From Siphonodentalium dalli (taxonomy: Eukaryota; Mollusca; Scaphopoda; Gadilida; Siphonodentaliidae), in the NCBI GenBank assembly GCA_032622095.1, contig CP136063.1:62077897-62141896 (forward strand): a stretch of DNA of 64,000 nucleotides, written 5' to 3'. Below are positions 11,063 through 21,098 of this stretch, piece after piece. Position numbers and translations under genes: made by a program. The number at the start of each line of letters is the position of its first letter. Position 1 is the stretch's first letter. The notes beneath the pieces were generated by a model. The model did no database searches. It was given only the letters and a program-made list of their open reading frames with translations, and was not told where the DNA came from.

Positions 11063-12775
11063 TCAGACCACTCCGTTGAGAGCATCTCCTCTCGCAAGTG
11101 TCACACTTTTGGGTGGTTTGTGGATCCCCATGTGTTGGGTTAGGTTTCCACTATCAACGAATTGCCTTCCACAAATATCACATTTAAACGGGCGTTCTCC
11201 CGTGTGGATCCTCACGCGTGGCATTGCGGCGCTGGAAGTAGTGGATATCTTGCTGCACTGGTCATATACACAAGGTTTCTCTCCCGTATGGATCCCCATG
11301 TGTGCCTTCAGGCTTCGAGAATTGACGAACGCCTGACTGCATTGCTCACATTGGGATGGCCTTACTCTACAATGTGTTCTCATGTGTCTAGTTAGGCTAC
11401 TCTGCTGAGCGAACCCCTTCTCACATACGTCACACCCATACGGAGTTACTCCTGTATGGACCCTCGCATGACCATTTAGCTGTATTTTTGTATTTAAGCC
11501 TTTCTCGCATATATCAGACTTATAGTGTTTTTCACCCGTGTGGGTCCTCTTGTGTGCAGTCAGGTTACTTTTGTATGATTTGTGAATCCCCATGTGTTGG
11601 GTTAGGTTGCCACTATCGACGAATTGCCTTCCACAAATATCACATTTAAACGGGCGTTCTCCCGTGTGGATCCCCACGTGTGGCATTGAAGCGCTGGAAT
11701 TATTGACCGCCTTGCTGCATTGTTCATATATACAAGGTTTCTCTCCCGTGTCTCCTGTATGGATCCTCACATGACCAGTAAGATGCATTTTTGTATTGAA
11801 GCCTTTCTCGCATATATCAGACTTATAGTGTTTTTCACCCGTGTGGGTCCTCTTGTGTACAGTCAGGTTACTTTTGGGTGGTTTGTGGATCCCCATGTGT
11901 TGGGTTAGGTTGCCACTATCGACGAATTGCCTTCCACAAATATCACATTTAAACGGGCGTTCTCCCGTGTGTATCCTCATGTGTGGCATCGAGACGCTGG
12001 AAGTATTGACCGTCTTGCTGCATTGTTCATATATACAAGGTTTCTCTCCCGTGTCTCCTGTATGGATCCTCACATGATCAGTAAGATGCACTTTTTGATT
12101 AAAGCCTTTCTCACATATATCACACTTATACGGATTTTCACCCGTATGGGTCCTCTTGTGTACAGTCAGATTACCCTTATGGGTGAATACCTTCTGACAA
12201 ATATCACACGTGTGTAGTGGTGCCTCGCCGGTGTGGATTTTCATATGCAAAATGTGACTACCCTTATGACTGAATCCCTTCTGACAAATATCGCAATTAT
12301 ACGGATGTTCTTCACCCGTGTGGATCGTCATGTGTACGATTAGACTAATTTTCTGCATGAATTCCTTCTGACAAAGGCCACACTTATAGGGCGTTTCACC
12401 CGTGTGGATCCTCATGTGTACGGTCAGACCAATCTGCTGCATAAATTCCTTCTGGCAGATGTCACACTTATAAGGTGTTTCATTCGCGTGGATTTTCTCG
12501 TGTTCAGTCAGGGTTCCCTTTTTATTAAATCCTTTTATACATATATCACATGTATATGGCGCCTCTCCAGTGTGAACCCTCTTGTGTACAGTCAACGTAC
12601 CCATCTGAGCGAATCCTTTATGACAAATATCACACGTATATGGTTTCTCGCCCGTGTGGATCCTCTTGTGTACAGTCAACTTACCCGGCTGAGTGAATCC
12701 TTTCTGACAAATATCACACTTATATGGTTTCTCTCCAGTGTGGATCCTCATGTGTACAGTCAAAGGACTCAACAT
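11063..12775 (-). CDS. C2H2 zinc-finger array protein, copy 1 (likely broken)
   Basis: An open frame of 570 residues made almost wholly of C2H2 fingers (Y-K-C-D-I-C-x-K-x-F-x5-L-x2-H-x3-H) joined by TGEKPY-type linkers. Such proteins bind DNA in the nucleus. About 19 finger positions are visible; a few are degenerate (Y-K-S-D-I-C where the first Cys is Ser; C-I-Y-E-Q-C spacing). The first Met lies inside a finger (MLSPLTVHM). Upstream, copy 2 continues with one more finger, but copy 1 has a 2-bp indel near 12835 that turns SSLTVHK into SSLTV-stop. With that stop and decayed flanks, copy 1 is probably a pseudogene or an internal exon. No KRAB, ZAD or BTB domain is visible. Identity to copy 2 is very high over the whole array. 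Confidence 0.7.
   Translation of the reverse strand: MLSPLTVHMRIHTGEKPYKCDICQKGFTQPGKLTVHKRIHTGEKPYTCDICHKGFAQMGTLTVHKRVHTGEAPYTCDICIKGFNKKGTLTEHEKIHANETPYKCDICQKEFMQQIGLTVHMRIHTGETPYKCGLCQKEFMQKISLIVHMTIHTGEEHPYNCDICQKGFSHKGSHILHMKIHTGEAPLHTCDICQKVFTHKGNLTVHKRTHTGENPYKCDICEKGFNQKVHLTDHVRIHTGDTGEKPCIYEQCSKTVNTSSVSMPHMRIHTGERPFKCDICGRQFVDSGNLTQHMGIHKPPKSNLTVHKRTHTGEKHYKSDICEKGFNTKMHLTGHVRIHTGDTGEKPCIYEQCSKAVNNSSASMPHVGIHTGERPFKCDICGRQFVDSGNLTQHMGIHKSYKSNLTAHKRTHTGEKHYKSDICEKGLNTKIQLNGHARVHTGVTPYGCDVCEKGFAQQSSLTRHMRTHCRVRPSQCEQCSQAFVNSRSLKAHMGIHTGEKPCVYDQCSKISTTSSAAMPRVRIHTGERPFKCDICGRQFVDSGNLTQHMGIHKPPKSVTLARGDALNGVV
11378..11990 (-). repeat. 303-bp higher-order repeat inside the finger array (copy 1)
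   Basis: Within the array a unit of 101 codons (three finger positions: C-I-Y-E-Q-C type, F-K-C-D-I-C-G-R-Q-F type, then a fused HKPPKS-NLTVHK piece with Y-K-S-D-I-C) is repeated. The DNA period is 303 bp, for example ggcattgaagcgctgg at 11681 against ggcatcgagacgctgg at 11984. A third partial unit lies near 11219. It shows local expansion by unequal exchange. The same exists in copy 2. Confidence 0.8.
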
Positions 12776-12829
12776 AATGAATGCTTTCTGACAAATAGAA
12801 CATTTATATGGTTTCTCGCCCGTGTGGAT

Positions 12830-12990
12830 CCTCTTATACAGTCAAACTACTCATATAAGCGAACTCCTTCTCACATATATCACATTTGAATCGGCGATCT
12901 TCCGTGTGGACCTCCATACGTGTCATTACGCTACTATGGATATTGAATGCCGCACTGCAGAGCTCACACACACGGATAAGGTTAGACTCC
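12830..12990 (-). pseudogene. broken N-terminal fingers of copy 1
   Basis: The minus strand encodes the finger FKCDICEKEFAYMSSLTV and the start of an upstream finger, but out of frame with the array because of the 2-bp indel near 12835, which creates an immediate stop. A second difference from copy 2 changes the linker H-T-G-D to H-T-E-D. Confidence 0.7.
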
Positions 12991-12994
12991 ACTG

Positions 12995-13325
12995 TGCGTT
13001 CTCAAGTGGAAAGTCAGACCATTTCGATGGGAGAAACTCCACTGTGTGTTCTCATGTGGAAAGTCAGACCATTTCGATGGGAGAAACTCCACTGTGTGTT
13101 CTCATGTGCAAAGTCAGACCATTTCGATGGGAGAAACTCCACTGTGTGTTCTCATGTGGACATTCAGACCATTTCTATGTGAGAAAATGTAATGTGTGTT
13201 CTCATGTGCAAAGTCAGACCATTTCGATGGGAGAAACTCCACTGTGTGTTCTCTGTGGAAAGTCAGACCATTTCGATGGGAGAAACTCCACTGTGTGTTC
13301 TCACCATTTCGATGGGAGAAACTCT
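12995..13325 (-). repeat. 50-bp minisatellite derived from a zinc-finger linker (copy 1)
   Basis: About six units of gtcagaccatttcgatggga... at 50-bp spacing (13014, 13064, 13114, 13164, 13214, 13262). The minus strand encodes GLTFHMRTHSGVSPIEM, a remnant of a finger helix plus linker. Because 50 is not a multiple of 3, the frame changes in each unit, so it cannot add in-frame fingers. Confidence 0.85.
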
Positions 13326-13412
13326 TTCCACGAACGTCACTCATATGGAGTTTCTCCCATGTGGACCCACAGGTGATACCGCGAAGAGAGTCATGTGTAA
13401 CAAACATTACAC

Positions 13413-13940
13413 TTAAAGATGGATTATCTCTTTAAATAACAAATTTTAAATAGTTGCGTGGGTATAAAATAATAGATATGAACTGAAGACCTATGTCCGG
13501 AAAAGCTTCTATCAATTAATATTGATTTTATTTCGAATATTAAATCGGGCCCATTTATGTTACTATTTTTAGAACCGACCATTCGGATGAGACCGTATTG
13601 CGATATAGAGCACTGGGCTGTTCCTACGGCTACGCAACGAATGTCAAATGTCACAGATTGGATGTTTGTACTGTTTTGTTCCACAGATATAAGCGATAAT
13701 GAGTATAATTAACGTTTATTTGTGACAAAATTGCACAATATAATTTCTGGTCTCTGTTAACAGTAACCAATATTGTTCGTTAGCTGAACAAACACACCTT
13801 TTTAGACCAGAAAATATTCGAAATAAAATTAATATTAAACGATAGAAGCATTTCCGGACAGGAGTCTTCGATTCAGATCTAATATTTTATACCCCGGTAA
13901 CTATATAATACATGTTTACAAAGAGATAATCCACCTTTAA
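13413..13940 (+). mobile_element. TTAA MITE, full-length, present only in copy 1
   Basis: Element 13417-13936 (520 bp) has ends AGATGGATTATCTCTTT and AAAGAGATAATCCACCT, inverted complements with one mismatch, flanked by TTAA on both sides. The duplicated locus reads acacTTAAacgtactatctcc without the element (TTAA 18300-18303), a direct empty-site comparison. No coding capacity. The end sequence TTAA-AGRTGG resembles the TTAAAGG ends I recall for T2/Kolobok-type MITEs; that placement is inference. Confidence 0.92.
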
Positions 13941-14607
13941 ACGTACTATCTCCTGTTTCGATACTCGTGTTTAGTCATTCCACCCGAGTGAATTGAGGGA
14001 GTGTTGTATTCTTCACTATACATATGGCCTCACATCGGAATGGATTATCTTATTAGACGATTGAAGGAAACATATCCCACACTAAGTAAGCCTAAGAGGT
14101 TTCTCGTGTTTGTGTATTGTTGCATGTCTCCATGGTGACATTTCTCCAGTTACCAATTATCATTGTCCATTGTTGCTAGCATGTTTTCGTGCTTAATATT
14201 GTTGTGTAATCCCTGTACATGTAGTTCGCAGATAAATGTGCATATATGTGGCAGTCCTGATAATTATGCATGTATAGTTTACAACTTTAGTTCTGTTGAG
14301 CAATAGGTCTGACTTTATGTTCATTTGGATGCATTTTAGACTATACTCTTGGGGAAATTAAATGAGTGCAATTTATCATTGGTGGGAAATGTTGAGATAC
14401 CAAGTTCAACAAACGACCTATGGTAATTTTGTTATTGAATAAATGGTGTGGAATTTATATGTGAACGAATATACGACAATTGTTACTCTGATCTGTGGTG
14501 AGTAGTCAAATGTACCGTATACATAAGGGTCGTGATGATATAAGGTGCAACAGCAGCCAGATACTTGAGACCGAACAGTTTGACTTTCCGCCATTCTTTA
14601 TATTATA

Positions 14608-15070
14608 ATACAATTATCCCGTGGTCATTTGCCACATTTTCTAAAAATGTTCGGACCGAGCACATGTTCCGACACTTTTTCGGACCACTTTTACGAACTC
14701 GACCTAAAAAACTTTCGGCCCAAAATGTTCGTCCAGCTAGCCAGTTGCAAATTTTGGGTCATTTGCCACATTTTCCCAAATTTTCCTGACCGAGCAGAGC
14801 GGGAATTTTTATTTAACAAAATTTTCGGCTCAAAAAGTTCGGCCCAGTTGGCCATTTATGAATATGGGACGTTTTGCCACATTTTCCGAAGTTTTCCCGA
14901 CGAGCACAGTGAAAACTGAAATTCGACCCAAAATTTGTCCGCCCAAACTTTTTGGCCGAGGTGGTCCCGGATTTTTTTTCACAGGAGATTTCGTCTCGCC
15001 TTAAGACGTTGCCATGGTCATTTGCCACATTTCCCAATTTTTTTGAATACGGAATAAGGAATAAGTAACG
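14608..15070. repeat. degenerate tandem repeat, copy 2
   Basis: The counterpart of 9770-10230, nearly identical, with small indels such as gttccgacac for gttcgacac. Confidence 0.6.
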
Positions 15071-15154
15071 GAATTCACGCTGCTGTTTTAGAGAAATAAG
15101 CACCGGGACGAGAATTAGCGATTTATTATGAGTGTTCCGTTATTTATCACGTGA

Positions 15155-15395
15155 CCGAGTTTAGTGGCCCTGTGATTGTATTGTTTTATTTCATAGTTAT
15201 AATCGATAATCAGTCTGTATAATTAACGTTTATTTGTGACATTACTCAATAAAACTCCTGGTCTCGGTTAAAGATGGATTATCTCTTCATACAACAATTC
15301 TGAAATAGTTCGCGGGTTTAAAATAATGATTATGAATTGAAGACCCCTGTCCGGAAACGCTTCTATTAATTAATATTTATTTTATTTCGAATATC
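15155..15395 (+). mobile_element. MITE fragment, copy 2
   Basis: Duplicate of 10316-10556: an internal MITE piece up to TTAA (15268-15271) and then a truncated second copy from 15272. It predates the segmental duplication. Confidence 0.6.
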
Positions 15396-15579
15396 ACACT
15401 TTGAACAAATGCCTGTGTCTATATGGCATATAAACCCAGAAGAATACACAATTCCCTCGTCAAACCCGGCACATTTATGATGCTTCTGTCCGCTGCCGTG
15501 TCACTGCTGAAGATATTAAATTATGTGTTTGTTGAATTCCAAGACATTGACGTAAGACGGTGTGTTCTAATGTGTGAAT

Positions 15580-15950
15580 CTCTCACGTGGATCCTCATGT
15601 GGAATCAGTGAATTCCTTGATGCCCTGTCGACACTCATAAGGTTTGACGCCGCTGTGTGGCCTCTTCTTGTATAGTCAGTCTATTCTCATTACGGCGTCT
15701 CTCCCGTGTGGATCCTCGATTGGAATTTGGTGAATGCCTTGCTGCCCTGTCGACACTGATAATGTTTGATGCTGTTGTGTGGTCTTGTGTGTAAAGCTAG
15801 ACTATTCTCGATACGGCGTCTCTCCCGTGTGGATCCTCATGTTTACCCTTGAATTATTGGGAACAGTTAATGCTTTGCTGGCATTTATTTTTTATGTGTA
15901 ATCAGACCACTCCGTTGAGAGCATCTCCTCTCGCAAGTGTCACACTTTTG
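15580..15950 (-). pseudogene. decayed C2H2 fingers downstream of the array, copy 2
   Basis: Shifted by one base from the array frame, the minus strand reads KCDTCERRCSQRSGLITHKK then stop (stop at 15886-15888), a clear further finger. A one-base slip near the aaaa run around 15945 therefore truncates the array into the non-finger tail VTLARGDALNGVV. Further finger debris continues to about 15580. Copy 1 shares the slip, so it is older than the duplication. Confidence 0.7.
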
Positions 15951-17794
15951 GGTGGTTTGTGGATCCCCATGTGTTGGGTTAGGTTTCCACTATCAACGAA
16001 TTGCCTTCCACAAATATCACATTTAAACGGGCGTTCTCCCGTGTGGATCCTCACGCGTGGCATTGCGGCGCTGGAAGTAGTGGATATCTTGCTGCACTGG
16101 TCATATACACAAGGTTTCTCTCCCGTATGGATCCCCATGTGTGCCTTCAGGCTTCGAGAATTGACGAACGCCTGACTGCATTGCTCACATTGGGATGGCC
16201 TTACTCTACAATGTGTTCTCATGTGTCTAGTTAGGCTACTCTGCTGAGCGAACCCCTTCTCACATACGTCACACCCATACGGAGTTACTCCTGTATGGAC
16301 CCTCGCATGACCATTTAGCTGTATTTTTGTATTTAAGCCTTTCTCGCATATATCAGACTTATAGTGTTTTTCACCCGTGTGGGTCCTCTTGTGTGCAGTC
16401 GGGTTACTTTTGTATGATTTGTGAATCCCCATGTGTTGGGTTAGGTTGCCACTATCGATGAATTGCCTTCCACAAATATCACATTTAAACGGGCGTTCTC
16501 CCGTGTGGATCCCCACGTGTGGCATTGAAGCGCTGGAATTATTGACCGCCTTGCTGCATTGTTCATATATACAAGGTTTCTCTCCCGTGTCTCCTGTATG
16601 GATCCTCACATGACCAGTAAGATGCATTTTTGTATTGAAGCCTTTCTCGCATATATCAGACTTATAGTGTTTTTCACCCGTGTGGGTCCTCTTGTGTACA
16701 GTCAGGTTACTTTTGGGTGGTTTGTGAATCCCCATGTGTTGGGTTAGGTTGCCACTATCGACGAATTGCCTTCCACAAATATCACATTTAAACGGGCGTT
16801 CTCCCGTGTGTATCCTCATGTGTGGCATCGAGACGCTGGAAGTATTGACCGTCTTGCTGCATTGTTCATATATACAAGGTTTCTCTCCCGTGTCTCCTGT
16901 ATGGATCCTCACATGATCAGTAAGATGCACTTTTTGATTAAAGCCTTTCTCACATATATCACACTTATACGGATTTTCACCCGTGTGGGTCCTCTTGTGT
17001 ACAGTCAGATTACCCTTATGGGTGAATACCTTCTGACAAATATCACACGTGTGTAGTGGTGCCTCGCCGGTGTGGATTTTCATATGCAAAATGTGACTAC
17101 CCTTATGACTGAATCCCTTCTGACAAATATCGCAATTATACGGATGTTCTTCATCCGTGTGGGTCGTCATGTGTACGATTAGACTAATTTTCTGCATGAA
17201 TTCCTTCTGACAAAGGCCACACTTATAGGGCGTTTCACCCGTGTGGATCCTCATGTGTACGGTCAGACCAATCTGCTGCATAAATTCCTTCTGGCAGATG
17301 TCACACTTATAAGGTGTTTCATTCGCGTGGATTTTCTCGTGTTCAGTCAGGGTTCCCTTTTTATTAAATCCTTTTATACATATATCACATGTATATGGCG
17401 CCTCTCCAGTGTGAACCCTCTTGTGTACAGTCAACGTACCCATCTGAGCGAATCCTTTATGACAAATATCACACGTATATGGTTTCTCGCCCGTGTGGAT
17501 CCTCTTGTGTACAGTCAACTTACCCGGCTGAGTGAATCCTTTCTGACAAATATCACACTTATATGGTTTCTCTCCAGTGTGGATCCTCATGTGTACAGTC
17601 AAAGGACTCAACATAATGAATGCTTTCTGACAAATAGAACATTTATATGGTTTCTCGCCCGTGTGGATCCTCTTGTGTACAGTCAAACTACTCATATAAG
17701 CGAACTCCTTCTCACATATATCACATTTGAATCGGCGATCTCCCGTGTGGACCTCCATGCGTGTCATTAAGCTACTGTGGATGTTGAATGCCAC
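15902..17794 (-). CDS. C2H2 zinc-finger array protein, copy 2
   Basis: A 630-residue open frame with about 20 C2H2 finger positions, starting FKCDICEKEFAYMSSLTVHK (residues about 22-41) and ending with FKCDICGRQFVDSGNLTQH. TGEKPY linkers are conserved through most of the array, as expected for a sequence-specific nuclear DNA-binding protein. The open frame actually reaches 17818, adding CELCSVAF, the Cys half of another finger, so the Met at 17794 is not a natural start. A stop (taa in the linker HSGV-stop-PY) lies at 17819-17821. The coding region is therefore either one exon of a spliced gene or a decaying array. Degenerate fingers include YKSDIC, CIYEQC and one with Arg for His (AAMPRVRIH). 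It is the intact partner of the copy at 11063-12775. No effector domain is visible. Confidence 0.8.
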   Translation of the reverse strand: MAFNIHSSLMTRMEVHTGDRRFKCDICEKEFAYMSSLTVHKRIHTGEKPYKCSICQKAFIMLSPLTVHMRIHTGEKPYKCDICQKGFTQPGKLTVHKRIHTGEKPYTCDICHKGFAQMGTLTVHKRVHTGEAPYTCDICIKGFNKKGTLTEHEKIHANETPYKCDICQKEFMQQIGLTVHMRIHTGETPYKCGLCQKEFMQKISLIVHMTTHTDEEHPYNCDICQKGFSHKGSHILHMKIHTGEAPLHTCDICQKVFTHKGNLTVHKRTHTGENPYKCDICEKGFNQKVHLTDHVRIHTGDTGEKPCIYEQCSKTVNTSSVSMPHMRIHTGERPFKCDICGRQFVDSGNLTQHMGIHKPPKSNLTVHKRTHTGEKHYKSDICEKGFNTKMHLTGHVRIHTGDTGEKPCIYEQCSKAVNNSSASMPHVGIHTGERPFKCDICGRQFIDSGNLTQHMGIHKSYKSNPTAHKRTHTGEKHYKSDICEKGLNTKIQLNGHARVHTGVTPYGCDVCEKGFAQQSSLTRHMRTHCRVRPSQCEQCSQAFVNSRSLKAHMGIHTGEKPCVYDQCSKISTTSSAAMPRVRIHTGERPFKCDICGRQFVDSGNLTQHMGIHKPPKSVTLARGDALNGVV

Positions 17795-17829
17795 ACTGCA
17801 GAGCTCACACGGATAAGGTTAGACTCCAC

Positions 17830-18210
17830 TGTGCGTTCTCATGTGGAAAGTCAGACCATTTCGATGGGAGGAACTCCACTGTGTGTTCTCATGTGGAAAG
17901 TCAGACCATTTCGATGGGAGAAACTCCACTGTGTGTTCTCATGTGCAAAGTCAGACCATTTCGATGGGAGAAACTCCACTGTGTGTTCTCATGTGGACAT
18001 TCAGACCATTTATATGTGAGAAAATGTACTGTGTGTTCTCATGTGCAAAGTCAGACCATTTCGATGTGAGAAACTCCACTGTGTGTTCTCTGTGGAAAGT
18101 CAGACCATTTCGATGGGAGAAACTCCACTGTGTGTTCTCATGTGGAAAGTCAGACAATTTCGATGGGAGAAACTCCACTGTGTGTTCTCACCATTTCGAT
18201 GGGAGAAACT
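17830..18210 (-). repeat. 50-bp minisatellite derived from a zinc-finger linker (copy 2)
   Basis: About seven 50-bp units, one more than copy 1. One unit lacks the catg step (ttctctgtgg), as in copy 1. Minus-strand peptides such as FHMRTHSGVSP show its zinc-finger origin. Confidence 0.85.
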
Positions 18211-18299
18211 CTTTCCACGAACGTCACTCATATGGAGTTTCTCCCATGTGGACCCTCAGGTGATACCGCGAAGAGAGTCATGTGTAACAAACATTACAC

Positions 18300-18303
18300 T
18301 TAA
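18300..18303. other. empty TTAA insertion site
   Basis: acattacacTTAAacgtactatctcc is the unoccupied counterpart of the MITE-filled site at 13413-13940 in the other duplicate. Confidence 0.9.
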
Positions 18304-18596
18304 ACGTACTATCTCCTGTGTCGATACTCTTGTTTAGTCATTCCACCCGAGTGAATTGAGGGAGTGTTGTATTCTTCACTATACATATGGCCTCACATCG
18401 GAATGGATTATCTTATTAGACGATTGAAGGAAACATATCCCGCACTAAGTAAGCCTAAGAGGTTTCTCGTGTTTGTGTATTGTTGCATGTCTCCATGGTG
18501 ATATTTCTCCAGTTACCAATTATCATTGTCCATTGTTGCTAGCATGTGTTCGTGCTTAATATTGTTGTGTAATCCTTGTACATGTAGTTCGCAGAT

Positions 18597-19117
18597 TAGA
18601 CCACGTGTGCACCATCAAACAACTATACTCACAGCCAGTCACTGGTGGCGATTAATTTATCACTGGAATGAAAAGAAATAATATAAACAGCGACTATGGT
18701 GGACAGACAACATAACGATATAACTGTAAATGTATACATAAGTTTTCCTAGAATGCAAGTAATGTTCACACTAAATAATATACATGTATAAGAAATAGCC
18801 CATACATCGAACAAGGTGTTTACCTTGGTATATTTTTCGTTCATTATATTTCGAGGCGAGGAGTTTTTGTAAGATGTTATCTTAAGGTATGTATTTATCT
18901 CTCACTTTCTTAGATTTAACGGTTTAACAGTATATAACAGCCACATTGTTTAATTGGTTGTCCATATATGAACAACCAATTAAATAGCACCCATGTTACT
19001 AGTAGTGTTCATTGCGTTTCGGATATGCTTACTTAATTCACGATAAAAAAACCAATAAAAGGGTCGAGGTTCCATCGAATCAGAAGGAAACGACGGTGAC
19101 ATGCACGAGCGAACAAC
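18597..19117. other. no gene; short palindrome
   Basis: AT-rich without recognisable coding. A small palindrome (tttaattggttgt / acaaccaattaaa) lies at about 18949-18986. Confidence 0.5.
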
Positions 19118-19136
19118 TTAAATGTGGATTATCTCT

Positions 19137-19536
19137 TTAACCCTTTACCCAACATACCGGCCATAACCGGCCAAATAAAGCTTCAACAGCCTAAAATATC
19201 TTCGGTCTGTCTCAATAGAACCATACAAATATGGATATCATTGGAACCGGCTCCTTGACCACATTGTGATAGTTACAGTTATGCCCTGTGCCAATGCATT
19301 CTCTTATATATGCGAGTCGACCATAGGTCGCCTCGCATATATAAGAGAATGCATTGGCCTAAACAAAATCCTTTTTTAACACTTTTTACCATTTTTTCTT
19401 ACATTCTTTAACAATTTTATAATTTTTAATGTGTTAAGCCAATGCATTCTCTTATATATGCGAGGCGACCTATGGTCGACTCGCATATATAAGAGAATGC
19501 ATTGGCACAGGGCCCTTCTGTTGGGTAAAGGGTTAA
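19137..19536. mobile_element. piggyBac-like non-autonomous element, 392 bp
   Basis: Element 19141-19532 has perfect 14-bp ends CCCTTTACCCAACA and TGTTGGGTAAAGGG, flanked by TTAA on both sides. TTAA target plus a CCC terminus is the hallmark of piggyBac-type elements. Just inside the ends lie two 68-bp hairpins in opposite orientation (19290-19358 and 19438-19505), built from ccaatgcattctcttatata and its complement. No coding sequence. Confidence 0.85.
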
Positions 19537-21098
19537 GGGGATGGCAAAGTTTGGTCAAGATGGCCACCGCGGATTGCACACTACCTCCAGATGATCAATA
19601 ATTACTCACCGGCCATAGAATGGATAAACTTCATATTTTTCACACATAATAATCAATAATAAACAAAGTTCTTGTCATTAGTAGAGAAATTTTAGCTGTT
19701 AGAATTTACTCGCGGTAGAGTGACAAAAAATCATGTCCCCAAACGGCGTTTCTCCAGTTCCAATGGTTAACTTTTTGCACAAACTGAACAGTCAAAATGG
19801 TCCTATAAGAATCTGGCTAGAGACAAGGAGAAATCATTTTGAGGAAAAACAAGAACTTTCCCAAATACCCTGCCTGTGAAAATAGTACTGTCATCCTGAA
19901 TAATGGCAAAAATGTCCTCCATTTGCATTGTTTACATTCTTAGGAACTATTTCTTGGTATGGGAGACCATAATATCCTAACATTATTTTTGCGATAGCCG
20001 ACACACATGCCATGGGGCGGGGCGGCCATGATTACAAACAAACCCATCCGTCAATACTAGAATACGATTACGAATGGAAATCGATCAGTACAGACAATCG
20101 CGCATGGGATCAAGCTTTTGATTATGCCCATCAATATATATGGGTTATAAGCTATATGATTGTACCTGATAACCGACAATTTCTCGATTAATTTACATTC
20201 AAATGTTATTAAACGTAATTTTCTCCACAATGTTTTTATCCCAGTGCACCAAAATAGAATTGACCGGAAGTGAACTCGCACAAGGAGTCCGTCGTAAAAT
20301 ATGACATATTTCGTCGGAATACGGTACTTTCCTATTTATAAATATGTTTTTATATAGGCTATTTGATTTTAGAATAATACAATATTCTGAAACATGTAAG
20401 TTTTCTATTTATGTGATTTGCGTAATAATACGACATCTTGTAATCTCGCTTTCGACTATAGACTGGTAATTCTTAAAATAAAATATCAACATTTCCATCT
20501 GTAAACAGCACAAAACTTCATAAATCGTGGGTAATCAAGCAACTAAATTAATTCCAACAACTTAAATAAACTGAAGGCATCGATTTCATATCATAAACTT
20601 GCCCGATCGCAGGATCGAATTGCTTTTCTGGTCGATTTTCATGTACCTGCCGCGAATTAAAAAATGACAACAACATCATGAACATGTGTTTACAATAGAA
20701 ATATGGCGACTGGCTACCAAGAAAAACTGACACGTTTTAGCGGACGTTTTTCAAACGATACAGTGAACATTAATCTAAAGCATAGCTCCTTGGCTCTTAA
20801 CGGTATGTCGCTTATCATAATGGGCTGCCTAATGATACTGTTGAAGTTATAGTTTTTCACATTTGAATGCCAAAACAATGCCATAATATTGCAGATATAC
20901 TCTGTTTCAAAGTCATTTTTCTGGTACAAAAAGCTTTTTAGCTCACATCTATTCGTGGCACCTCCTTTAACGATATATGCTCTATATATTATCTCTATGT
21001 TGTTATATCTATTTCTGTCTGCTTTTATGTGAAAAATACCAATTTTGTCAGCCCGTTTCCAGACATTTTTTATGAAACAGACTTTGCCATCCCCTTAA
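19533..21098. mobile_element. TTAA-flanked element, 1558 bp
   Basis: Element 19537-21094 has ends GGGGATGGCAAAGT and ACTTTGCCATCCCC, perfect 14-bp inverted repeats. TTAA flanks it at 19533-19536 and 21095-21098. Its left TTAA is shared with the 392-bp element, so one of the two used the other's target duplication as its landing site. The interior has only short frames and no transposase. Confidence 0.85.

Larger units (their letters stand above)
9399..14236. repeat. tandem segmental duplication, copy 1 (zinc-finger locus)
   Basis: From tgtgcatatatgtggcagtcc (9399) the sequence is repeated almost identically from 14237, an offset of about 4838 bp. Copy 1 ends at gtagttcgcagat (14233), directly before copy 2, so the units are head to tail. 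Differences are a 520-bp MITE only in copy 1 (13417-13936), one fewer 50-bp minisatellite unit, a 2-bp indel near 12835 and scattered substitutions. Confidence 0.95.
14237..18596. repeat. tandem segmental duplication, copy 2 (zinc-finger locus)
   Basis: Head-to-tail repeat of 9399-14233. It ends at gtagttcgcagat (18596), after which the sequence is unrelated to the copy 1/copy 2 junction. It carries one more 50-bp minisatellite unit than copy 1 and lacks the 520-bp MITE. Confidence 0.95.

Noticed and set aside
12995-13325. CRISPR-like array (50-bp repeats)
   Set aside because: No repeat/spacer division; the unit derives from a zinc-finger linker.
11010-13376. Plus-strand open frames opposite the finger array
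   Set aside because: They are reverse-strand shadows of conserved finger codons (for example FSRVDPHVC from HTGEKPY linkers).
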